A DNA stretch of 22,357 nucleotides from Phormidesmis priestleyi. GTDB taxonomy: Bacteria; Cyanobacteriota; Cyanobacteriia; Phormidesmidales; Phormidesmidaceae. The DNA lies in assembly GCA_003242115.1 (NCBI GenBank), contig QBMP01000009.1, forward strand, positions 15,039 to 37,395, given 5' to 3'. Positions within the stretch are counted from its first letter, which is position 1; each line of letters opens with the position of its first letter. The position numbers and the translations under genes are program-made. This document shows, piece by piece, positions 8,147-15,160 of the stretch. Below the pieces are notes generated by a model. That model did no database searches and was not told the origin of the DNA. It worked only from the letters and a program-made list of their open reading frames with translations.

Positions 8147-8192
8147 GTCAACTCTGGCCATGTACATGAACGAGTGCGCCCAGCACATCGAT

Positions 8193-8687
8193 CTACCGGC
8201 CTAACAGTAAATCGAATAGAGCGTCGTCCAATTCGTACCCCAGCATCTGGGTCATGAATTTGAGGCGCTTTAGCCCATCAATTCCCTTTTCTTGGAGCCA
8301 CTGATTGAGCGTAAATACTTTGCTCATCACAAAAATTTCTAGGGCTTCGGGGTTGTAGCGAATGCCGTCAACTGTGCTGAACTGATGGGGTACGAGCATG
8401 GCGGTGTAGCGGCTGAGTTCACCGGATTCCCAGTCGAGATAGAGTGGTAGCCAGGGGTAGCGGCTGTTGAGTCGAATAAACCACAGGCGCACCTCTGGAA
8501 TCTCGGAAAGCTCTCTCGGATCGCTTTCTTCACGCGGGAAATCGATTTCAAAGCTGAAGGTAAGCTGGGTGTCGCTAAGGGTGCTAGAGCGCTCGTGCGC
8601 TTTAACAATCGGCTCAATCACCTGCTGAGCGGGCGTGAGATCCAGCGATTGGAGTTGGCTGGCGCTGAGGGCGATAGGATATTTCAT
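8193..8687 (-). CDS. CRR6 family protein (NdhI/NDH-1 assembly factor, DUF1817), 164 aa
   Basis: CRR6 is needed for assembly of the photosynthetic NAD(P)H dehydrogenase (NDH-1) hydrophilic arm in chloroplasts and cyanobacteria, through maturation of NdhI; that role is known from the family. The sequence shows the conserved EVRLWFIRL, RYPWLPLYLDW, RYTAMLVPHQF and YNPEALEIF blocks and the C-terminal MTQMLGYELDD. There is no signal peptide or membrane segment, in line with a soluble assembly factor. It is convergent with dapL (46 nt between stops) and divergent from wecB (87 nt). Length is normal for the family. Confidence 0.92.
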   Translation of the reverse strand: MKYPIALSASQLQSLDLTPAQQVIEPIVKAHERSSTLSDTQLTFSFEIDFPREESDPRELSEIPEVRLWFIRLNSRYPWLPLYLDWESGELSRYTAMLVPHQFSTVDGIRYNPEALEIFVMSKVFTLNQWLQEKGIDGLKRLKFMTQMLGYELDDALFDLLLGR

Positions 8688-8774
8688 AGAAGCGCTTTTA
8701 AAGGTTGGCTAGCTCACAGTATTCTAATAAGTCACTGACTGTATTTTTGTAAGGTATTCGAGAGCGCGATCGCT

Positions 8775-9950
8775 ATGGCTAATTCTCTGATTAATTCACC
8801 CGTCAATTCGCCCAATAGCGCCCCTACGAATTATTCCAAAACTCGAATTTGCATCACTCTCGGCACTCGCCCCGAAGCCATTAAGCTCGCGCCGGTCATT
8901 CAGACGTTTCAGCAGCTGCCTCAGTTTGACACTCGCATTGTGCTCACCGGTCAGCATCGGGAAATGGTGGCTCAAGTGATGTCGCTATTTGAGCTAAAAG
9001 CCGATCATGACTTGGATATTATGCAGCCGCAGCAAAGCCTGAGCGATATTACCTGCCGCAGTCTAAAAGGGTTAGAAACCCTCTTTGCTCAAATTCAGCC
9101 CGATATGGTGATTTCGCAAGGCGATACCACCACGGCTTTTGCAGCGGCGCTAGCAGCTTTTTATCAGCAGATTCCGGTAGGCCACGTCGAAGCAGGTCTG
9201 CGCACAGACAATATTTTGAACCCTTTTCCAGAAGAAGCTAACCGCCGATTAGTGTCACAAATCGCCACGCTGCACTTTGCTCCCACGGAGACTTCTGTAC
9301 GTAACCTAAAAGCATCGGGCGTGCGCTCAGGCATTCACCAAACGGGCAATACTGTGATTGATGCCTTGCTGACGGTGGCGGCGAAAAAGCCTGATTGTGA
9401 GGTGCCGGGGTTGAACTGGAGTCAGTATCGGGTGATTTTGGCGACCGTACATCGCCGAGAAAATTGGGGTGCGCCGCTAGGTGACATTGCTCAGAGCTTT
9501 TTAGAAATTTTAGAGCGCTTTCCGGATACAGCGCTGCTGCTGCCTTTACACCGCAATCCGACCGTTCGTGAACCGCTCAAAGCGGCTTTAGGTAGCCATC
9601 CGCGTGCTTTTTTGGTCGATCCGTTGGACTACGCGCAGCTGGTGGGGGCAATGCAGCGGTGCTATCTGTTGCTGACGGATTCGGGGGGGTTGCAGGAGGA
9701 GGCTCCGGGTTTAGGTAAACCGGTGCTGGTGCTGAGGGAAACGACTGAAAGGCCGGAGGCGGTTACCGCAGGCACAGCCAAGTTAGTTGGGACGCATCCA
9801 AAGGTAGTGGTAGCGGCGGCTTCAGAGCTGCTGAGTGATGAGCAAGACTATGCGGCGATGGCTAAAGCGGTAAATCCGTTTGGCGATGGCAAGGCGGCTC
9901 AGCGGATTGCTAAAATCGTGACGGCGTATTTTGCCGCAGCAGTTGGTTGA
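8775..9950 (+). CDS. wecB: UDP-N-acetylglucosamine 2-epimerase (non-hydrolysing), 391 aa
   Basis: It interconverts UDP-GlcNAc and UDP-ManNAc, a precursor for surface polysaccharides. The GT-B fold enzyme shows TLGTRPEAIK (28-37), D117 in QGDTTT, E139 in HVEAGLRT, the FPEEANRR block with E153/E154, H226 in TVHRRENWG and the C-terminal DSGGLQEEAP (302-311). These match the acidic residues and histidine required in the E. coli enzyme. The first 22 residues are an Asn/Ser/Pro-rich leader absent from most homologues. The ATG at 8775 directly follows a HIP1 octamer, and GAGAG lies about 13 nt upstream. No other polysaccharide gene is adjacent. Confidence 0.96.
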   Translation: MANSLINSPVNSPNSAPTNYSKTRICITLGTRPEAIKLAPVIQTFQQLPQFDTRIVLTGQHREMVAQVMSLFELKADHDLDIMQPQQSLSDITCRSLKGLETLFAQIQPDMVISQGDTTTAFAAALAAFYQQIPVGHVEAGLRTDNILNPFPEEANRRLVSQIATLHFAPTETSVRNLKASGVRSGIHQTGNTVIDALLTVAAKKPDCEVPGLNWSQYRVILATVHRRENWGAPLGDIAQSFLEILERFPDTALLLPLHRNPTVREPLKAALGSHPRAFLVDPLDYAQLVGAMQRCYLLLTDSGGLQEEAPGLGKPVLVLRETTERPEAVTAGTAKLVGTHPKVVVAAASELLSDEQDYAAMAKAVNPFGDGKAAQRIAKIVTAYFAAAVG

Positions 9951-10005
9951 TAGTCAGTTGATAAACGATTGATGGACGATTCACAATCATTTGAAAATCG
10001 ATTCG

Positions 10006-10020
10006 GGTTGAGACTCAACC
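10006..10020 (-). terminator. Short hairpin after comFB (GGTTGA..TCAACC)
   Basis: A 6-bp stem with a 3-nt loop begins 7 nt beyond the comFB stop. On the minus strand it is followed after about 10 nt by TTTT. This is a weak intrinsic terminator candidate serving comFB, and possibly the converging wecB transcript. Confidence 0.35.
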
Positions 10021-10026
10021 GCCAAC

Positions 10027-10650
10027 CTACTGCTGATATCTTGGGTCTGACCAAGAATTTGACTGATATTCGGAGTTCTCTTGATTGAGCTTTGTCTTAG
10101 AGGTGTGCGATTGACTGGTGCCGAGAAGTAGTCGCTTGCTTTCCCACGACTCGCTGCTGCCATAGGTGCTCGGCTGCCAGTAAGCCTTGTGCTGCGTGTC
10201 ATCCTTTAGCTGTGGCCGATCCGGGTGATTACGCGGCAGCAATATCCGCTTGCATTTGTATAAAATATCGTCCCAAGCCAGATCGGGCTGATTGAGCAGG
10301 TTGCGAAAAGTGCTTAAAATCAGTTCAGATTCATCATTTTGGTGCACCGACAGCGGCAGAGAGGCCCGCAGCGGATCGATTTGAACGGCGGCAATTCCCT
10401 GACGAACGGCTGTGTAAACGGTCTCAGCATGTTCTTTCCCGGCTTTTTCGTACTGCATTTGCCAGCCTTTTTCGCTGGAGGCATAAAGGGCTGGTAGGCG
10501 ATTTAGGGCAAAGGTTTCTACTTCGACGGTTTTGATATAGCCGCGCAGCTTGGGCGGAAGTTTGGCCTTTTGGCGGTCTACTTCTTCGGCGACTAGCCTC
10601 TCCATGACATTGGTATAGGCTCTGTCGGCCTGGGGGGAGGAAGTGCTCAT
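10027..10650 (-). CDS. ComFB-family protein (late competence/c-di-GMP-binding type), 207 aa
   Basis: Residues about 10-105 are the ComFB domain, with NVMERLVAEEVDRQ, LPPKLRGYI, VEVETFALNRLPALYASSEKG and AVRQGIAAVQIDPLR. In cyanobacteria, ComFB/CdgR-type proteins have been reported as c-di-GMP receptors affecting cell size, competence or motility. That is known of the family, not visible here. Residues about 105-207 form a polar tail. Its first part (QNDESELILSTFRNLL to RILLPRNHPDRPQ) looks structured and the last 50 residues are Ser/Asn/Gln-rich and probably disordered. It is convergent with wecB. The ATG at 10650 is the first in frame. Confidence 0.88.
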   Translation of the reverse strand: MSTSSPQADRAYTNVMERLVAEEVDRQKAKLPPKLRGYIKTVEVETFALNRLPALYASSEKGWQMQYEKAGKEHAETVYTAVRQGIAAVQIDPLRASLPLSVHQNDESELILSTFRNLLNQPDLAWDDILYKCKRILLPRNHPDRPQLKDDTQHKAYWQPSTYGSSESWESKRLLLGTSQSHTSKTKLNQENSEYQSNSWSDPRYQQ

Positions 10651-10803
10651 AAACTAAAAACCTAGTGACGATCGCCTTTTTAATTTACCCAGCGAGTTTG
10701 GTTTGCGTAACAAAGGGGGGGCGGTCAATAAAACGATGCGATGAGCGGTGTGCGTATAAATATACTTTTGTAACGACTTCAGGCGATGAGCGACTACCCC
10801 CGT
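10651..10803. other. Spacer at the downstream edge of the hsd-PIN operon
   Basis: No gene seen. It contains a G7 tract and two copies of GCGATGAGCG (10738-10747 and 10783-10792). No tRNA, integrase site or clear terminator marks the edge of the operon. Confidence 0.4.
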
Positions 10804-11226
10804 TCATACGCGACAATTACGCATTACGGGTACAAAGCCAGCTTGAATAAAATGTTTGTCGTAGGCCAGTGCTTCCATGATTTCATTCTCTTTCATGATG
10901 TTGAAGGAAACGCAATCTGTGTGGCTCCATTGCTTATCTTGGCGTTGGGTGTAGAGGGTGAACGCTTGCTCAAACTGCTGGCTGCTTTGAGGCACGATGG
11001 TAGTGTTAGGGTGAAGACGCAAACCTTTAATCAACTCAGAGGCTACATCCCGTAGATATTCGCCCCGTTTTGAAAAATCGTTTAGGACTTCGGTGAGTAC
11101 CATTTCGCTAGTGACAATGTGTATGGGCTGTAGAGACTGTGCTAACTGAACGGCCTTTTTATGAAGGTTGTCACCTGGATTTAACAAAGCTACCCAATAG
11201 CCGGTATCTGCAAAAATGAACCTCAC
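10804..11226 (-). CDS. PIN-domain ribonuclease (VapC-like toxin), 140 aa
   Basis: A predicted Mg-dependent endoribonuclease of the VapC type. The four acidic residues of the PIN active site are all visible: D7 (FADTGYW), E46 (LTEVLND), D104 (SHTDCVS) and D123 (AYDKHF). Length is normal for a free-standing PIN toxin. It starts at GTG 11224-11226 on the last base of the upstream hsdS stop (TAGTG), so it is most likely made by translational coupling. There is no separate antitoxin gene. An antitoxin-like sequence instead forms the C-terminus of the hsdS product immediately upstream. It is the last gene of the three-gene operon. RNase activity and toxicity are inferred from the fold and residues. 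Confidence 0.88.
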   Translation of the reverse strand: MRFIFADTGYWVALLNPGDNLHKKAVQLAQSLQPIHIVTSEMVLTEVLNDFSKRGEYLRDVASELIKGLRLHPNTTIVPQSSQQFEQAFTLYTQRQDKQWSHTDCVSFNIMKENEIMEALAYDKHFIQAGFVPVMRNCRV

Positions 11227-12971
11227 TAATCGTCTTTTAATCCCTGATAGTAGTCAAATCGCTGCGATAGGTCAGACGGCACTTTTGCCCATTCTTCATC
11301 AGGCACTTTAGCAGAAATTTGAGCTGCTAATTGCCAGATTGGTATTGCACTAGGGTCGTATGTTATATCTTTTAGTGGAATTTTGTTTGGGCTAAGATCA
11401 TCTTGTGTTGGAACCGTTGGCTTATTTGCAATCCAGTTTTCGAGTCTGGTGATTGCGTCTTGCTCATTACGCCATGCCTGATCGCGCAGTTGATTGGCTC
11501 TGAGAACCAGGTTGCCGATTTCATTTCTGATGCTCTTTTTAGGAAGTGGAATCAGAATAGAGGAAAACATATCTTTGTCAACCTCTAGAATCACTGAACC
11601 ATAGGAGTTACGAGTGATCAAACAATATCCATAATCAGAAGCCAACCAAGCGTATAGATAGCCTGGGTTCATATCTTTTGCGGCTATGAATCGGGTAGCA
11701 TGTTCACTAGCTGTCCATTTTGCCATGTAAGCCGGAATAATTTGTACTCGTCCAATCGTTCCAGAACGAGTTACGGCAATCGTGTTTTCTTCTAGCTGAA
11801 TTTCAGGTAAGTCTTTCGTATGAGCGCCCTTTGCTAAACGCTTAACACTAACTGGATCAATCTGAAAAATTTGCTTGCTGCTAAGTAAGGGAATTCCGCC
11901 TTTTTCAACGTAGGTTCGTTTGCGAAATTTCGTAATTGCCCTAATTTCTTGAGTAACTCGCGAATCGCCTACTGTCGTTACTTCAAAAGATAGTTTGTCT
12001 AATTGAGTTTCGGCGGCGATCGCCACCGAATTATGAAAGCTTGCTTCTAACCGTCCCATGAGCTGAGAAGCTTTAATTTTAGTGCTCATAGAAGCATCTT
12101 CTCTTGGAGCAATTGACTTCAAATAAGGCAAATTTAACCGCTCGTGCAGTAACTGATCTGCCTCATCTAAAAGCTGATTCGCTTCATCTCGCAGTTCGCC
12201 TGCCTCACACATCAACCGACCGAGCGCAATCCGACGAATCGGCGGCAGATCCGGAATCAAAATCTGCTCCAAATGCTTCGGTTCAATATAAGGGATAGCC
12301 GAACTATAGGCGGCATTGCTCATCTGAAGGCGACCATATCGACTACGGAGAAAAGCCGTTATGTAGCCAGCAATATTAGCATCACTGGAGCGAAGACGAA
12401 TAACCTGTTCTGAGAGGGCTTTTCCAACAAGGTTATCTGTAGCTAAGCATACATTTCCTACTGTCCCACAACGAGAAATGAGAACATCCCACTTCTGGAT
12501 CATCAAGCTTTCTAAATCGGGAGTATTTCTACGACTTAGATAACCGCTAGTTTCAGGCCGAAGGCTAAAAAGTTCTGAACTCAAAAGGAAGGGAATCCCG
12601 CTTCTGTTGCTTTCTACATAAATATGTTTAAAGCGAAGAGGATAGAAAGCTTCTCTGTAAAAACCATTGCTCCCACAAAGCGGCTTTTTAACTAAACCGC
12701 TATTCTCTAAGTTTTGAAGCCCATTATCACCGAGTTTAATTGCAATCTGAAACTCAGCATCTAACCGAAATGTACTCTTAGAAAGGTCGCTGAGTTTAAG
12801 AACGTCATGCCGGATGGGACTCTCTAATTGCTCTAGGTCATCTTCGGGAACAGAAGACGACATTTCCAGAATAGAAGTATATAATACCTGCTTTGATTCA
12901 ATCGTTGAAGATGATATAACCTTCAACCCTAACGTACATAACAATTCTGATTGAGTTGCAAAGTTTACCAT
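11226..12971 (-). CDS. hsdS: Type I-like restriction-modification specificity subunit (HsdS) with antitoxin-like C-terminal tail, 581 aa
   Basis: It selects the DNA target for the partner methyltransferase. The layout is the HsdS one: a first target-recognition domain (about 60-245), a helical spacer (about 250-285, with ELRDEANQLLDEADQLLHERL), a second target-recognition domain (about 292-475) and a second helical spacer (about 482-515). Both domains carry the usual GIPxLxS motif (GIPFLLSSELF, GIPLLSSKQIF) and an ISRCGTVG/VTRSGTIG stretch. The last 45 residues (IPIWQLAAQI, PDEEWAKVPSDLS, DYY) are not part of HsdS folds and resemble small cyanobacterial antitoxins that pair with PIN toxins. 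They are in frame with no ATG, GTG or TTG that would start them separately. I chose ATG 12969-12971, which overlaps the hsdM stop by 7 nt and has AAGGAG 11 nt upstream; a TTG at 12995 would add 8 residues. Confidence 0.85.
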   Translation of the reverse strand: MVNFATQSELLCTLGLKVISSSTIESKQVLYTSILEMSSSVPEDDLEQLESPIRHDVLKLSDLSKSTFRLDAEFQIAIKLGDNGLQNLENSGLVKKPLCGSNGFYREAFYPLRFKHIYVESNRSGIPFLLSSELFSLRPETSGYLSRRNTPDLESLMIQKWDVLISRCGTVGNVCLATDNLVGKALSEQVIRLRSSDANIAGYITAFLRSRYGRLQMSNAAYSSAIPYIEPKHLEQILIPDLPPIRRIALGRLMCEAGELRDEANQLLDEADQLLHERLNLPYLKSIAPREDASMSTKIKASQLMGRLEASFHNSVAIAAETQLDKLSFEVTTVGDSRVTQEIRAITKFRKRTYVEKGGIPLLSSKQIFQIDPVSVKRLAKGAHTKDLPEIQLEENTIAVTRSGTIGRVQIIPAYMAKWTASEHATRFIAAKDMNPGYLYAWLASDYGYCLITRNSYGSVILEVDKDMFSSILIPLPKKSIRNEIGNLVLRANQLRDQAWRNEQDAITRLENWIANKPTVPTQDDLSPNKIPLKDITYDPSAIPIWQLAAQISAKVPDEEWAKVPSDLSQRFDYYQGLKDD

Positions 12972-14950
12972 CCTAGTAACGTCTCCTTCTTCCAACTAAT
13001 AAAAGCATTAGCGATAGCAGGTGTATCATCATCTATAAGTTTTTGGAAAGAGCTGAATTTTTTAATTTTCAAAATTTCTTTCTCCATAGAAAATTGGATG
13101 GTTTCGTCAAAGGGTAATAGTATTTCCTCCCCATCCTCGTTTCGCTTATAAATAGGACTACCTCTCTTATCATATCCAGTAGATTTCACTTGCGCCATAA
13201 AGACTTCATAATCAGGTAACGGTTCTTTATCCTCTTCATTGTGTAGTTTCTGAAGAATAAGGATTGAAGTTTTGATACCAGTAAAAGGCTGGAAGGTATC
13301 AGGATGTAGGTCAATAGATGCGACAATACGGCAATGCTTAATCATCCAATGCCTTACATAGAGCAGCCCTGGCGCACCCAAAATTGTATCTGGTAGCACA
13401 ATTCCCATCCGTCCACCCGGCTTGAGGAATTGCCAGCACCGCTCAATAAACAAAATTTCTGGAGGCGCAGAACCTTGAAGTTGCTCCGTAGGCTCCCAGC
13501 CAGTTTCCATTTCTCTCCAGACATGACCTAGCTGGTACTGCTTTAAAGTCTCTTCGTCTTTTATAGGCAGTTTGGAGCCAAACGGCGGATTAGTTGCAAT
13601 CAAATCAAAATGAGCTAGGGAGTCTTCATTCCTCAAGCTTGCTGGATCAATATCTAAAGCTTTGGCAAATTGCTTTTTGAAACCCTCCTCCCACTGATGA
13701 GGATGCAGCAAAGAATCTTGCCTGAAAATGTTCCCGGAGCCGTCATTATTCATCACCATATTCATTTTGGTGGCTTTGACAAGATCCGGATTAATATCAA
13801 TTCCAAAAAAGTTTTGTTTAGCAGTGGCTTTAATACTGTCGTTCAGAGCATCCCGCCAAACGCCAGCCTCTTCAGAAGCTCGGCCCATCTGCTTTTTAGT
13901 CTGCTGCTTTAGCTGTTCAATGACCTCATTCATCGCAATTACCAAAAAGCCGCCTGTACCACACGACTGATCCAGTATTTTATCAGTTATTTTGGGCTCA
14001 AGCATTCTAATCGTCATTTTTTGGACATTTCGAGGCGTAAAGAATTCACCGCGATCGCCCCTCAAATTCGAGCCCACCAGCTCCTCATAAGCTTTTCCTT
14101 TGACATCAATGTTCGTACTTAAAAAGCTGTATCGTTGAAGCTCGCCGATGATGTATGCAAGCGATCGCGGCTGAAGCTTAATCTCGTCATTCGCATCAAA
14201 AATCGCTGGATACTGCTTTTTAACAGCCTTAAAGATTTTACTAATTCTGTTGAAAACTGTTAGCCGACCATCGTTACTCTTCTTCTCTTTTGCCGTTGCA
14301 TAAAATTCCAAAGGATTTGGAAAGTTTCTCTCGTCGTAGATTTTGCAAAAGATAACTTTTAGCGACTCAAAGAAAGCAGGCTGTTTTTGCAGCCCATCTG
14401 TAACGTAGATATGATCGTGACAAATTTTGAAAGAAAAGAGTAGATTATCTCCAACGGCATTTTTGAGAGAGTCGCGAGTAGGGCGATCCACTTCTTCGAT
14501 ATCACCATCTTTAGAGGGAATGTCGTTAGGCTCTTCGTATTCAATGCCCTCTTCTGTCCTGATGCGACGTAAGACAGTCTTTTTCTTGCCATTAGTCCAC
14601 ATACCCCATTCTGAGTTATCACAAGCAGCCATGTAAGATCTGAGCTGCTCTATCCCGTCTTTACTAGCAGAGGGCGTTACCGAATCCTTTTTACATTCAA
14701 TGATGATCCAGACATTTTCCTGGTTATGCTGATCCCCTTCACGGAAAATAACCAAATCCGCGCGAACCCGCTTGCTACCTTGCTTGATCGGATACTCAAC
14801 TTCAATCTGCTCTGGCAAATAGCCCAATTCCAGCACTAGCCGACGCTCAATGTTCTGCCGAACATATTCTTCAGGCGTATCATTGCGAGTTTTCTGATCT
14901 ATGTAATCACAGACCTTGCCATCTGGAAGCGTCGGTAAAAGTTTGGACAT
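12965..14950 (-). CDS. Nuclease-methyltransferase fusion: HsdR-type N-terminal PD-(D/E)XK domain plus N6-adenine methyltransferase (HsdM-like), 661 aa
   Basis: Residues about 25-130 match the nuclease domain at the N-terminus of type I HsdR proteins: E35, D65 (RADLVIF), E85-x-K87 (IIECKK) and the QxxxY motif Q102-Y106. Residues about 230-620 are an adenine N6 methyltransferase of the HsdM type. They include a helical N-terminal bundle, the GEFFTPR entry (301-307), SAM motif I DQSCGTGGF (327-335), a GIDINPD motif (383-389) and catalytic NPPF (454-457). There is no helicase motor domain and no HsdR gene in the flanks. Known enzymes with nuclease and methyltransferase in one chain and a separate specificity subunit are the BcgI-like type IIB systems, which cut on both sides of the site. 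That is a likely function, although the domain could also be non-cleaving. The ATG at 14948-14950 follows AAAGGG. This is the first gene of the operon. Confidence 0.87.
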   Translation of the reverse strand: MSKLLPTLPDGKVCDYIDQKTRNDTPEEYVRQNIERRLVLELGYLPEQIEVEYPIKQGSKRVRADLVIFREGDQHNQENVWIIIECKKDSVTPSASKDGIEQLRSYMAACDNSEWGMWTNGKKKTVLRRIRTEEGIEYEEPNDIPSKDGDIEEVDRPTRDSLKNAVGDNLLFSFKICHDHIYVTDGLQKQPAFFESLKVIFCKIYDERNFPNPLEFYATAKEKKSNDGRLTVFNRISKIFKAVKKQYPAIFDANDEIKLQPRSLAYIIGELQRYSFLSTNIDVKGKAYEELVGSNLRGDRGEFFTPRNVQKMTIRMLEPKITDKILDQSCGTGGFLVIAMNEVIEQLKQQTKKQMGRASEEAGVWRDALNDSIKATAKQNFFGIDINPDLVKATKMNMVMNNDGSGNIFRQDSLLHPHQWEEGFKKQFAKALDIDPASLRNEDSLAHFDLIATNPPFGSKLPIKDEETLKQYQLGHVWREMETGWEPTEQLQGSAPPEILFIERCWQFLKPGGRMGIVLPDTILGAPGLLYVRHWMIKHCRIVASIDLHPDTFQPFTGIKTSILILQKLHNEEDKEPLPDYEVFMAQVKSTGYDKRGSPIYKRNEDGEEILLPFDETIQFSMEKEILKIKKFSSFQKLIDDDTPAIANAFISWKKETLLGW

Positions 14951-15106
14951 CGCCCTTTATCGCAGCCTTAATAAAATTTACGCTCCTTAATGTTTTAGCA
15001 GTAAATGATCTGGTAAGAGCAGCAAATTGTTTTAGCTTTACAAGGTGCAAGTGCTGATATCTGGTAACAAGGCTATTAAGTGAGATAAAGCCAATTTTTT
15101 CGCTAG
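14951..15106. promoter_or_regulatory. Likely promoter region of the hsd-PIN operon
   Basis: AT-rich spacer upstream of the methyltransferase gene and downstream of the convergently placed hairpin at the clpB end. It must hold the operon promoter unless clpB transcripts read through. I cannot point to a convincing -35/-10 pair or a controller-protein box, and no C-protein gene is present. Confidence 0.4.
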
Positions 15107-15139
15107 AAAGCGCCTTAGTAAATTCAACTGAGGCGCTTT
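15107..15139 (-). terminator. Hairpin after clpB, likely bidirectional terminator
   Basis: AAAGCGCCT (15107-15115) pairs with AGGCGCTTT (15131-15139). Three more pairs (AGT/ACT) lie after one mismatch, giving a 12-bp stem with a 7-nt loop. It lies 21 nt beyond the clpB stop. On the minus strand the tail is not a clean T-run, whereas on the plus strand six Ts follow a few bases later. It separates clpB from the hsd operon, which lies downstream on the same strand. Confidence 0.6.
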
Positions 15140-15160
15140 ACTTCAGATTTTTTGCTTAAC

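Noticed and set aside
10738..10792. Direct repeat GCGATGAGCG at the downstream edge of the hsd operon as an attachment site
   Set aside because: Both copies lie on the same side of the operon, with no matching copy near 14951-15160 and no integrase, so they cannot bracket an insertion.
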